The position numbers and the translations under genes are program-made. A stretch of 64,000 nucleotides of DNA from Labilibaculum filiforme (GTDB lineage Bacteria; Bacteroidota; Bacteroidia; Bacteroidales; Marinifilaceae), in assembly GCF_002843315.1 (NCBI RefSeq), contig NZ_MVDD01000001.1, forward strand, positions 1 through 64,000, given 5' to 3'. Positions 6,981-15,324 of this stretch are shown piece by piece (within the stretch, counting starts at the first letter, position 1; each line of letters begins with the position of its first letter). Under the pieces are notes generated by a model. It worked only from the letters and a program-made list of their open reading frames with translations. It searched no databases and was not told the origin of the DNA.

Positions 6981-8756
6981 ATGGAAACAAAATTTCAAAT
7001 CAATAAAGACCAATTGTCTCAACTCGAACGGTTGACACAAAATTTAACCACCGACCAATTGGTTTGGGTAAAGGAATATTTATCCGAAAACATCGATAAA
7101 AAAAAGGAGAGCGAAGCATCCCTCGAAATTGCTTCCGAAATATCTTCCGAACGTATTACTATTTTGTTTGGAACGCATAGCGGGCATAGCAAAGAAATAG
7201 CTATGGATTTTCAAGATAAACTTTTGTCCCTTGGTTTTGATGCGAAGATACAAGGCCTTGACTTTTACACTAAAACGGATTTGGAAAAGGAGAAATACCT
7301 TTTCCTGATTGTAAGTACCCATGGCGAAGGCGAAGCTCCCATTCAGGCCGAAGAATTTTACGAATATGTGCACGATAGCAAAGCTCCAAAATTAACAGAT
7401 ACGAATTATGCTGTTTTGGCCTTAGGAAACAAAACCTACAAAAAATATTGCCAAACTGGTATCGACTTCGATCAACGTTTTACCGAATTGGGTGCTAAAG
7501 CAATTCTTCCTGTTGAAACCAGCGATGTTGCTTACGAAGAAGTAGCTGAGCAATGGATGACCAAAGTGCTTGACAAATTAAAGAACTTGTTTCCTAACGC
7601 AAGCAAGTCGGCATTTGTGGGGAGTACTGCAAGTACTAAAAAGAAATTCAACCGTACAAATCCCTACTATGCCGAAGTGCTTGATAAAGTGAGAATTACC
7701 ACTCCCAATTCTGAAAAAGAAATTTACCATGTAGAAATTGCTTTGGCCGATTCGGGCATACAATATCAAGCCGGCGATAGTATTGGCATTTTGCCCAACA
7801 ACCCTATTGATTTGGTAGACCTACTAATTGACAAGCTAGAAGATGATCCGGAACGAATGCTTAGCCTTGGCGAAAAAGAAGTAAGCCTGTTTAGAGCATT
7901 GCAAAATAAATTGGAAATTACGGTTTTAAATCGCGAAGTACTGGAAAAATACAATGCCATAGTGCACAATAAGGAGCTGGAACTGTTGCTGAATAATGAG
8001 ATAGAATTGGAAAATTACCTGCATGGTGCCGATGCTTATGACTTACTGGAGGATTATAAGGGAGAAATTACCAGCGATCAATTTCTATCCACTCTTCGGG
8101 TTTTGTATGCACGCCTCTACTCTATAGCCTCGGGTCCGAAGTCAAATCCTGAGGAGGTTCACATTACCATTGCCTCGGTTCGATACAATCGCAAAAAGCG
8201 CGACAGAAACGGAGCTTGCTCGAGTTACATTTCCGATGAAATTAAGGTTGGCGATCATATACCTATTTACATCGAAAAAAATGAGGCTTTCCGTTTGCCG
8301 GATGATGAAAGTAAACCGCTAATTATGGTGGGAGCAGGAACCGGAGTCGCACCATACCGAGGCTTTTTACAGGAGCGAGAGCAAAATTGCACCAAAGGAA
8401 AAAGTTGGTTGTTTTTCGGAAATCAGCGACTTACAGAGGATTTTCTTTACCAAACGGAATGGCAAAAACTCCTTAAAAAAGGAATACTTCAGAAATTAGA
8501 CCTTGCCTTTTCGAGAGATCAGGAAGAAAAAGACTACGTGCAACACCGATTGAAAGAAAAAGGGAAAGAAATATTTCAATGGCTCGAAAATGATGCCCAT
8601 TTTTACATCTGTGGCGACAAAAATAACATGGCCAAAGGGGTTCAAACTTGCTTATTGGATATTATTAGGAAGGAAGGTGGAATGAGTATCGAAAAAGCGG
8701 AGGAATATGTAAAAAAGATGAAAAAAGAGAAACGATTGCTTCTGGATATATACTAA
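6981..8756 (+). CDS. Sulfite-reductase-type flavoprotein (CysJ-like NADPH diflavin reductase)
   Basis: The ATG at 6981 is preferred over an in-frame TTG at 6969, because METKFQINKDQLSQL matches the usual N-terminus of this family. The 591-residue protein has a helical N-terminal segment, a flavodoxin FMN domain (GTHSGHSKEIA near residues 55-65, STHGEGEAP, ALGNKTY), then an FAD/NADPH reductase module (RLYSIASGPK, GACSSYIS, VGAGTGVAPYRGF, the C-terminal EEYVKKMKKEKR). It passes electrons from NADPH through FAD and FMN, usually to the sulfite reductase haemoprotein CysI. No cysI is adjacent, so the partner may be elsewhere or differ. Confidence 0.88.
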   Translation: METKFQINKDQLSQLERLTQNLTTDQLVWVKEYLSENIDKKKESEASLEIASEISSERITILFGTHSGHSKEIAMDFQDKLLSLGFDAKIQGLDFYTKTDLEKEKYLFLIVSTHGEGEAPIQAEEFYEYVHDSKAPKLTDTNYAVLALGNKTYKKYCQTGIDFDQRFTELGAKAILPVETSDVAYEEVAEQWMTKVLDKLKNLFPNASKSAFVGSTASTKKKFNRTNPYYAEVLDKVRITTPNSEKEIYHVEIALADSGIQYQAGDSIGILPNNPIDLVDLLIDKLEDDPERMLSLGEKEVSLFRALQNKLEITVLNREVLEKYNAIVHNKELELLLNNEIELENYLHGADAYDLLEDYKGEITSDQFLSTLRVLYARLYSIASGPKSNPEEVHITIASVRYNRKKRDRNGACSSYISDEIKVGDHIPIYIEKNEAFRLPDDESKPLIMVGAGTGVAPYRGFLQEREQNCTKGKSWLFFGNQRLTEDFLYQTEWQKLLKKGILQKLDLAFSRDQEEKDYVQHRLKEKGKEIFQWLENDAHFYICGDKNNMAKGVQTCLLDIIRKEGGMSIEKAEEYVKKMKKEKRLLLDIY

Positions 8757-8841
8757 AAATGAGCTTTATAGCCCACTTCTCAAAAATTAAGTTTTGGTGC
8801 AACGCTTAAGTGTGTTTTATCGTCATTACTTCGAATTATTT

Positions 8842-8876
8842 AAAGCAGACATTCTTATGAATCTCTGCTTTTTTTT
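8842..8876 (+). terminator. Terminator of the flavoreductase gene
   Basis: AAAGCAGA and TCTGCTTT pair around a 14-base loop and are followed by a run of T residues, 86 bases past the stop codon. Confidence 0.75.
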
Positions 8877-8949
8877 ATGGAGCTGTAACTTAAAACTTGT
8901 TCGTAGCGTCCTATATACCGATTAACATTTTCACTTAAATACAATTCTT

Positions 8950-9675
8950 ATGAAAAAAATCATTCAAAAGGCCTCTCTTCTTATTGTAGGTCTTACTTTC
9001 CTTTTATCGGGAAATACAAGTGCTCAATTCTGGGGCGAAAAAGGAAACGGAAACATTCAAAAACAAGATCGTGAAGTTGGATCCTTCTCTGCAATATCGG
9101 CAAGTATGGGTCTAAATGTATACGTGCTTCAGGGCGATAAAGAATCGGTGACTGTTGAAGCTGACGAGAACCTATTGGAATATATTGTTACCGAAGTAAA
9201 AGAAAACGAACTAATTCTTAAAGTAAATGGTACTATTCGCCGGGCAACTAAAATGGATATTTATGTAACGCTGGTAAATATAAATGAAATAAATGTTTCG
9301 AGTGGTGCTGATTTTGAAAGCAGAAACACCTTAGAGCTTGAAAATTTAGACATTTCGGTAAGTAGTGGTGCCGATGCAAAATTGGAATTGAATGCTAAAG
9401 AATTAAGCTGTTCGGTTAGCTCTGGTGCCAACGCCACGCTTCGAGGGAAAGCTGATTTTTTTACGGGAAAAGCAAGTAGTGGCAGCGATTTACAAGCCAA
9501 AGAATTGATTGCCCGAAGCTGCAGAGCAAAAGCCTCAAGCGGTGGCGATGTTAGTGTTTATGCTTCGGAAGAAATTGAGGCAAACGCTAGTTCGGGTGGC
9601 GATGTGAGCTACTACGGGAATCCAACCAAAGTTAAGGTTAGTGATTCGAGCGGTGGAGATGTTAATCGTCGTTAG
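8950..9675 (+). CDS. Secreted DUF2807 (GIN-domain) protein
   Basis: A 241-residue protein with a signal peptide (about residues 1-25, ending SGNTSAQ), followed by the DUF2807 'head GIN' domain that forms a right-handed beta-helix. The opening VGSFSAISASMGLNVYV is the family's typical start. Seven SSG[A/S/G][D/N] turns recur through the second half, at roughly 12-22-residue spacing, the last ending at the C-terminus (SSGGDVNRR). The family is common in Bacteroidota envelopes and was named as a putative auto-transporter adhesin head, though its role is not established. It has its own terminator at 9682. Confidence 0.88.
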   Translation: MKKIIQKASLLIVGLTFLLSGNTSAQFWGEKGNGNIQKQDREVGSFSAISASMGLNVYVLQGDKESVTVEADENLLEYIVTEVKENELILKVNGTIRRATKMDIYVTLVNINEINVSSGADFESRNTLELENLDISVSSGADAKLELNAKELSCSVSSGANATLRGKADFFTGKASSGSDLQAKELIARSCRAKASSGGDVSVYASEEIEANASSGGDVSYYGNPTKVKVSDSSGGDVNRR

Positions 9676-9681
9676 AGCAAC

Positions 9682-9718
9682 AAAGAGGCATTTCTTTTCG
9701 GAATGTCTCTTTTCGATT
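9682..9718 (+). terminator. Terminator of the DUF2807 gene
   Basis: AAAGAGGCATT pairs with AATGTCTCTTT over 11 positions with one G-U pair. The downstream tract is T-rich. It starts 7 bases past the stop codon. Confidence 0.65.
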
Positions 9719-10035
9719 TTAACTATTTTCTTTCCCCAAACCACTACTTTTTTTCCACCAAAGAGAGCTCTGAGGTACACAGAGGTAATTGCCTCCTGCT
9801 TTAAAATTCTTTTCTATTATTTTCTTTCGTGCTCACAGCACTTCTTATTTTGATATTAATTGACTACTACCATATTAACATCCCTTCGGGATTTTGAACA
9901 GCTCCAGAGGAGCGAGAATATGGTAGCTGACAGACAATCAACAAAAAGAGCCCCGTAGGTGGCGATACAGTGTAAAAACAAGTGAAAAAAGTTCTTTGCC
10001 ATGCATGCTCATTATTTAGTCGGACAGTAGTGATA
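9719..10035. other. Intergenic stretch carrying repeat-like sequence
   Basis: No protein gene is seen. Near 9760-9790 is a low-complexity GAGAGCTCTGAGG-TACACAGAGG pattern of the kind found in dispersed bacterial intergenic repeats. A compact multi-stem element occupies 9867-9967. The minus-strand zinc-ribbon gene ends at 10036. Confidence 0.55.
9867..9967. repeat. Branched stem-loop intergenic element (REP-like)
   Basis: A perfect 10-bp closing stem (CTACCATATT at 9867-9876 with AATATGGTAG at 9917-9926) encloses two mini-hairpins: ATCCC-TTC-GGGAT (9880-9892) and GCTCC-AGA-GGAGC (9901-9913). A third, imperfect hairpin (GCCCCGTAGGTGGC) follows near 9950. This resembles dispersed intergenic elements I recall from other Bacteroidota genomes ('agccccgtaggggcga' types). 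No second copy is present in this window, so repeat status needs a genome search. Confidence 0.6.
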
Positions 10036-10272
10036 TTATTTCTTTTTTCTTTTCTCCTCTACCTGTTTCAGATAATCGCCTAAACCTTCGAAAGGCATAT
10101 AGGTTTTAGTAACTCCTAATTTTGCAGAAGGATCGTTCGCTGCTAAATCGACTTTTTTTAAACATTTTGGACAGCTAACCGTGTGGTGATTGGTTATTTC
10201 TAAAATATTTACAATAATTTCGCCCTTGCAATGCGGACAATCAATAATTACTTCCTGATCGTTAAATTCCAT
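10036..10272 (-). CDS. Small zinc-ribbon protein
   Basis: A 78-residue protein with two CxxC pairs (CPHCKGE at residues 12-15 and CPKCLKK around 34-37) about 20 residues apart, which should bind one zinc ion. The remainder is a basic tail (KQVEEKRKKK). Domains of this type occur in small regulatory or structural proteins; no specific function can be assigned. The upstream region is an unusual GC-richer intergenic element (about 10290-10535), which would lie in its 5' region. Confidence 0.6.
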   Translation of the reverse strand: MEFNDQEVIIDCPHCKGEIIVNILEITNHHTVSCPKCLKKVDLAANDPSAKLGVTKTYMPFEGLGDYLKQVEEKRKKK

Positions 10273-10289
10273 GCTTTCTTATTTTTAAG

Positions 10290-10535
10290 TCTCGATTCAC
10301 AAAAGTATTGGAAAAATTGGAATATTCCGCGTTCCAAATAAGTAATACCATTCCGTTTTAACAGTTCAAAAACCCGGGGAAAGGCATTACATTTTTGTTT
10401 GGCGTTTTCCCCAACTAAGGAAAGGCAATAGTTATGCCGGCGGGTTAAGGATTGTAGTGGAAACCCCACAGCGAGGAACGAGCGAGGAGTTGAAATGGAA
10501 AGCCTGCCCCGAAGGGAAACCCCATAATGAACGAT
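10290..10535. repeat. GC-richer structured intergenic element, probable dispersed repeat
   Basis: The stretch has distinctly higher GC and several local stems: GGGGAAA (10378) with TTTTCCCC near 10408, GGCA...TGCC near 10425-10438, and an outer GGCGGG/CCTGCC pairing (about 10439-10508). It includes the near-direct repeat GCGAGGAACGAGCGAGGA and the block CCCGAAGGGAAA. It closely resembles blocks I remember recurring between genes in Bacteroidota ('gggttaggattgtagtggaaa...cccgaagggaaa'). A 73-codon minus-strand frame across it looks non-coding. Copy number cannot be checked here. Confidence 0.5.
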
Positions 10536-10540
10536 TACAA

Positions 10541-10570
10541 ATAAAAATCCCCCGAAATTATTCGAGGGAT
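10541..10570 (-). terminator. Terminator of the tex gene
   Basis: On the minus strand ATCCCTCGAA pairs with TTCGGGGGAT (one G-U), followed by TTTTTAT. It begins 15 bases past the stop of the gene at 10586. Confidence 0.75.
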
Positions 10571-10585
10571 GTAGGTTATTTTCAT

Positions 10586-12715
10586 TTACTGTTCGCAGTC
10601 TTTCATCGATAGCTGAATGCGCTTGCGGGCAACATCGACCTCGGTTACTTTCACCGTAACATGCTGATGTAGTTGAACCACATCGGCCGGATTGCTTACA
10701 AAGCGGTTTGCCAGTTGTGAGATGTGAACCAAACCATCCTGCTTTACACCAACATCTACAAAGGCGCCAAAATTGGTGATATTGGTTACAATTCCCGGCA
10801 ACTCCATGCCTACTTCCAACTGCTCTACCTTATAAATTCCGTCTTTAAACTGGAACACTTTAATAATGGTTCGCGGATCGCGCCCGGGTTTTTCCAATTC
10901 ATCAATAATATCTTTAAGGGTAGGCAATCCAACCTCATCGCTTACATATTTATTCAGATCAATCTGCTTACGCAATTCCTTATCGGCAATTAAATCGGCC
11001 ACCGAACATTTTAAATCCTTCGCCATTTGCTTCACAATACCATACGATTCGGGATGCACGGCGGAGTTATCTAAAGGGTTATCGGAATTGGGTATTCGAA
11101 GGAATCCTGCACATTGCTCGAATGCTTTTGCTCCCATTCGTTTCACTTTGGATATTTCTTTACGAGTGGTAAAAGCTCCGTTTTCGGCACGGTAATCGAC
11201 AATGTTCTGTGCCAATTGTGGTCCTAAGCCCGATACATAGTTCAGCAAATGCTTACTGGCGGTATTCAAATTCACGCCCACTTTGTTTACACAGGATTCT
11301 ACCACCTGATCGAGACTTTGCTGCAATAAATTCTGATCTACATCGTGCTGATATTGCCCCACGCCTATCGATTTTGCTTCAATTTTCACCAACTCGGCCA
11401 GTGGATCCATTAAGCGACGGCCAATGGAAACCGCGCCACGCACGGTAACATCGTATTCGGGAAACTCTTCGCGTGCTACTTTCGATGCCGAATAAATAGA
11501 CGCTCCAGCCTCGCTCACCACAAAAACCTGTACCTTGCGATCGTAATGCAAGTTGGTTACAAAACGTTCTGTTTCGCGACTCGCTGTTCCGTTTCCAATA
11601 GCAATGGCTTCAATATTATAGGTCTCTACCATATTAGTCAGCTTTTTAGCTGCCATACTAGCCTGATTTTGCGGCGGATGTGGATAAATTGTTTCGTTGT
11701 GCAGCAAATTTCCCTGCGCATCTAAACAAACTACTTTACAACCACTCTTGTAACCGGGGTCTAAAGCCAAAACCCTTTTTTGCCCTAACGGCGATGAAAG
11801 GAGTAACTGTCGTAGATTTTCGGAGAATACCCGAATGGCCTCCTTATCGGCAGCCTCCTTCGAGCTGTTTGCAAATTCGGTTTCGAGCGACGATCCCAAC
11901 AATCTTTTGTAAGCATCTTTTACGGCAAGTTCCACCTGCTGGGCTGCCGAGGTATTTCCTTTTACAAAAAGCCGATCCAAACGTTCCAGTACTTCCTCCT
12001 CGTCGGGAGCAATGCTCACACGCAAAACTCCTTCGGCCTCGCCTCTTCGCAAAGCCAATATACGATGCGAGGCTACCCGTTTCAAAGGCTCTTCCGACTC
12101 AAAATAATCTTTAAATTTCTCGCCTTCTTCCTCTTTTCCTTTTACTACTTTCGAACGAATAATGGCCTGGCGCTGAAAGATACTTCGCACCGAATTTCTG
12201 GCTACTTCATTTTCGTTCACCCACTCGGCAATTATATCGCGGGCTCCTTGCAATGCTTCGTCGACATTTGGCACTTCATCATTCAAAAAGTGGGTGGCAC
12301 GACTTTCTACATCACGTTCCTCCTGCTTCATCAGAATTTTTGCCAATGGTTCCAGTCCTTTTTCTCGGGCCTTTACCGCTTTGGTTTTCCGTTTTTGCTT
12401 ATAGGGTAAATAGATATCTTCCAACTGATTTAGCTCTTCGCAAGCCATAATGCGTTGCTTCAACTCGTCGGTTAGCTTGTCCTGCTTTTCGATAGAATCC
12501 AGAATGCTTTCGCGACGTTTATCGAGCTCTGTTAATCGGGTAAGCTCTTCTTTTATATTGCCAATTTGCACTTCATCCAAACTACCCGTCATCTCTTTTC
12601 TATAACGGGAAATAAATGGCAAAGTAGCACCTTCGGTAAAAAGTTGCAAGGTATTTTCAACCTGAAAAGCCTGCAACTGCAAGCTTTTCGTTATGTGATC
12701 GATATATTTTTTCAT
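10586..12715 (-). CDS. tex: Tex-family RNA-binding transcription accessory protein
   Basis: The 709-residue protein has the full Tex layout: a helical N-terminal domain (YISRYRKEMTGSLDEVQ, LYLPYKQKRKTKA near residue 100), a YqgF/RuvX-like nuclease-fold domain (LALDPGYKSGCKVVCLD, about residues 315-420), helix-hairpin-helix motifs (LNTASKHLLNYVSGLGPQLAQNI, about 480-560) and a C-terminal S1 RNA-binding domain (GIVTNITNFGAFVDVGVKQDGLVHIS, about 630-705). Tex is a conserved cytosolic protein that influences transcription and RNA metabolism; its precise role in Bacteroidota is not defined. The gene is 49 bases downstream of the oxidoreductase gene on the same strand. Confidence 0.93.
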   Translation of the reverse strand: MKKYIDHITKSLQLQAFQVENTLQLFTEGATLPFISRYRKEMTGSLDEVQIGNIKEELTRLTELDKRRESILDSIEKQDKLTDELKQRIMACEELNQLEDIYLPYKQKRKTKAVKAREKGLEPLAKILMKQEERDVESRATHFLNDEVPNVDEALQGARDIIAEWVNENEVARNSVRSIFQRQAIIRSKVVKGKEEEGEKFKDYFESEEPLKRVASHRILALRRGEAEGVLRVSIAPDEEEVLERLDRLFVKGNTSAAQQVELAVKDAYKRLLGSSLETEFANSSKEAADKEAIRVFSENLRQLLLSSPLGQKRVLALDPGYKSGCKVVCLDAQGNLLHNETIYPHPPQNQASMAAKKLTNMVETYNIEAIAIGNGTASRETERFVTNLHYDRKVQVFVVSEAGASIYSASKVAREEFPEYDVTVRGAVSIGRRLMDPLAELVKIEAKSIGVGQYQHDVDQNLLQQSLDQVVESCVNKVGVNLNTASKHLLNYVSGLGPQLAQNIVDYRAENGAFTTRKEISKVKRMGAKAFEQCAGFLRIPNSDNPLDNSAVHPESYGIVKQMAKDLKCSVADLIADKELRKQIDLNKYVSDEVGLPTLKDIIDELEKPGRDPRTIIKVFQFKDGIYKVEQLEVGMELPGIVTNITNFGAFVDVGVKQDGLVHISQLANRFVSNPADVVQLHQHVTVKVTEVDVARKRIQLSMKDCEQ

Positions 12716-12764
12716 TATTTTAGATATGAGATATTAGACCTGAGATTTGAGATCACTGCGCCTA

Positions 12765-13967
12765 TTAACTATTATTTCTTAAGTATCTTTTACATTCATT
12801 TGTCGAACGCTCTACACAATCTTCTAACGAAAGACCGTTAAAATAATTGCCGGTCAAATAAACTCCTGCTTGTTCGGCTAATTTTTGGATATCCAGAATT
12901 CGTTGCTTGTGTCCTAAGTCTAAAACCGGCAAGCGGTGATTTGCCAGTATTGAACTTCCCATTTTCGATGCATCGATACCTAACATTTTCGCCATTACAG
13001 CTTCCTGCTCTTCGGCAGATGCCTTACCCTCTTCAAAATGGAAAGCAAATCCTCTCGATTCCTCGTGTTCCATCACGTCTCTGGTTACCATCGATAAACA
13101 GGCTCCCTGCAAAGGAATAATAAAGGAAACCGGATCGAAAGACAATTTTTCCTTGGGCAGAACTATAGTTCTCGACAGAATATTTTTGGTAGTATATTCG
13201 TTCAGTTTAGCTCCTAAAGCGGGTAGCACATCGGTCAATAAATCCCCAGCTACCGATGGAGTAACTGCAAAAGCAATATCTTTTGCAGTAAATTCTTCCC
13301 CCGATTCCGTTTTTAGGCTCACACCATTCTCTTTGCGAAGCGAAAGCACTTTCTGCTTGGTAAGCACTGTTACATTTTCCGATTGGGCCAATGCATTCAT
13401 AAAACTTTGCATTCCCTTTTGCAGGATAAAACTTTTCGGATGCTCCTTACTTTTTGTTTTGCGTCGTTTCAGGAAAAATTCGGCCGCAAAATTGTCTGCA
13501 TTCTGAACAATTACAGCACTAAACATGCGGTTAAACACCTTTTCGTAGTTTTTTTTGCCAACAATATTCCCGAAATATTCCTTTACTGTTTTACCATCGC
13601 GCTTCGAGAAAAATAATTTCGGTGCGGAGGTAAACAGCTCCCATTTATTTACTCCCGACATAATTTTCTCGTGCCGATCGGTAAATACTTTCATTCCCAC
13701 CTTTGCTCTTGGTTCAATGCTCGCTTCTAATCCGGAAGCTTGAATCAAAGCAATCAGGTTGGTGTAGGATGCATAAAAAGTATGCGCACCCATTTCCACC
13801 CAAAAATCATTTTTATCGTGGTAATGGGTATTTAAACAACCTCCAATTCTATTATCACTCTCTAATACAAGAACTTGTTTTCCTTTTTGAGCGACTTGAT
13901 AAGCGAGACTTAATCCGCTAATGCCAGCGCCCACAACAATCATATCGTATACTTTCGAATGGGTCAT
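12765..13967 (-). CDS. Protoporphyrinogen-oxidase-like FAD-dependent amine oxidase
   Basis: A 400-residue flavin enzyme with the N-terminal dinucleotide-binding motif VVGAGISGLSLAYQVA (residues 12-27), the GG motif IGGCLNTHY (about 42) and a C-terminal FAD segment (VYLTGNYFNGLSLEDCVERS). The overall pattern matches HemY-type protoporphyrinogen oxidases, which make protoporphyrin IX late in haem synthesis. No other hem genes are adjacent, and carotenoid-desaturase relatives share the fold, so I leave the symbol open. Confidence 0.7.
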   Translation of the reverse strand: MTHSKVYDMIVVGAGISGLSLAYQVAQKGKQVLVLESDNRIGGCLNTHYHDKNDFWVEMGAHTFYASYTNLIALIQASGLEASIEPRAKVGMKVFTDRHEKIMSGVNKWELFTSAPKLFFSKRDGKTVKEYFGNIVGKKNYEKVFNRMFSAVIVQNADNFAAEFFLKRRKTKSKEHPKSFILQKGMQSFMNALAQSENVTVLTKQKVLSLRKENGVSLKTESGEEFTAKDIAFAVTPSVAGDLLTDVLPALGAKLNEYTTKNILSRTIVLPKEKLSFDPVSFIIPLQGACLSMVTRDVMEHEESRGFAFHFEEGKASAEEQEAVMAKMLGIDASKMGSSILANHRLPVLDLGHKQRILDIQKLAEQAGVYLTGNYFNGLSLEDCVERSTNECKRYLRNNS

Positions 13968-13991
13968 GATTTGGGTTCGTTTAGCTTGGGT

Positions 13992-15200
13992 TTATTTTTT
14001 TTTGAAATTCTTTTTCTTGAAAAACTTCTTCTTTCCGCCTGCTTTAAAAGATTTAGGATTGTATTCCGGAGCTTCTCCTAATTCTGCCGGAACAGGAATT
14101 TTATAAACCGAAGATTCTATTAAATCTTCAATCTTTTTAAAATCGTTCTGATCCTTCGGAGTAATTAATGTAATCGCAACTCCTTCGGTTTCCGCTCTAG
14201 CGGTTCTTCCCACTCTATGCACATAATCTTCGGCATCGCGTGGCACATCAAAATTAATTACCAGGTCGATGGAATCAATATCAATTCCTCGGGCAATAAT
14301 ATCGGTAGCCACCAATATTTGATGCTTGCGATTTTTAAATTCGCGCAACACATCTTCCCGCTCCTTTTGCTCTAAATCCGATTGAATGCCAGCGGCTTTA
14401 AATTTATTTCTAATAAGCTCTTTGGTAATTGCTTTTACATTCAGCTTGGTTGAAGAGAAAATAATAACACTCTTAATGTCTTTGCCAGACAGCAAATGAT
14501 TTATCAAGGGAATTTTTTGTTCTGGATGCAACATATAGGCTGCCTGCAAAACACCCTCAGCAGGTTTCGAGATCGCAATATTAATGCTCTCTGGATTATT
14601 CATCATGGTTCCTGCCAGTTCGCGAATTTTAGGTGGCATGGTAGCCGAAAACATTAAATTCTGACGCTCTTTTGGCAAATGACCAATTATCTGCATTAAA
14701 TCATCGTAGAATCCCATATCCAGCATTCTATCGGCCTCATCTAAAATTAAATGTTTTAGTTTAGAGGTATTCACATAACCCAAACTTAAATGAGATATCA
14801 TTCGTCCTGGAGTCGCAATTACGATATCTGCGCCTTCCATTAATCCTTTTTTTTGCTGATCCCAAACCGAAGAATCACCACCTCCGTAAACCGAAAGCGA
14901 GGTAATGGATACAAAATAACCAAAGCCTTCCATTTGCTGATCGATTTGCATCGCCAGCTCGCGGGTAGGCACCAAAATTAAAGTACTAAAACCGTCAATT
15001 TTGTTCTTTTGTATTTTATCCATTATTGGCAGCAAATAGGCCGCCGTTTTCCCGGTACCTGTTTGAGCACAGCAAATTAAATCCTTATTGTCGATGATTT
15101 GCGGAATCGCAAGTTCCTGAACTGGAGAAGGAGTTTCGAACCCCATGGAATCCAATCCATCCATTAATTCAGGTGTAAAGTTAAATTCAGAAAACTTCAA
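13992..15200 (-). CDS. DEAD-box RNA helicase (RhlE/SrmB type)
   Basis: All helicase motifs are visible in the 402 residues: the Q-motif (GFETPSPVQELAIP), Walker A AQTGTGKT (about 46-53), PTRELAMQ, TPGRM, DEADRMLDMGF, SAT, and in the second domain ARGIDI and HRVGRTAR. The C-terminus is a lysine/phenylalanine-rich tail (GGKKKFFKKKNFKKK) typical of RhlE-like RNA binding. It unwinds RNA in ribosome assembly or mRNA decay in the cytosol. Adjacent on the same strand is an rRNA methyltransferase gene, consistent with a ribosome-maturation role. Confidence 0.92.
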   Translation of the reverse strand: MKFSEFNFTPELMDGLDSMGFETPSPVQELAIPQIIDNKDLICCAQTGTGKTAAYLLPIMDKIQKNKIDGFSTLILVPTRELAMQIDQQMEGFGYFVSITSLSVYGGGDSSVWDQQKKGLMEGADIVIATPGRMISHLSLGYVNTSKLKHLILDEADRMLDMGFYDDLMQIIGHLPKERQNLMFSATMPPKIRELAGTMMNNPESINIAISKPAEGVLQAAYMLHPEQKIPLINHLLSGKDIKSVIIFSSTKLNVKAITKELIRNKFKAAGIQSDLEQKEREDVLREFKNRKHQILVATDIIARGIDIDSIDLVINFDVPRDAEDYVHRVGRTARAETEGVAITLITPKDQNDFKKIEDLIESSVYKIPVPAELGEAPEYNPKSFKAGGKKKFFKKKNFKKK

Positions 15201-15324
15201 TTTTTTTCGATTTACTTATTGATGACTGAGTTTTCAAATCTGAAAACCAACTAAATATCAAGCGACAGGGAAGATACAAAAAACGGAGTATTCTTTTACC
15301 CATTCCTCTGTGAAAGTACTTAGA

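Noticed and set aside
10248-10469. A 73-codon minus-strand frame overlapping the zinc-ribbon start
   Set aside because: It runs through the structured GC-richer intergenic element and overlaps the more convincing zinc-ribbon gene; the frame appears to be a by-product of the repeat.
11680-12114. A 144-codon plus-strand frame inside tex
   Set aside because: It is antisense to the well-supported Tex coding region and has no recognisable domain.
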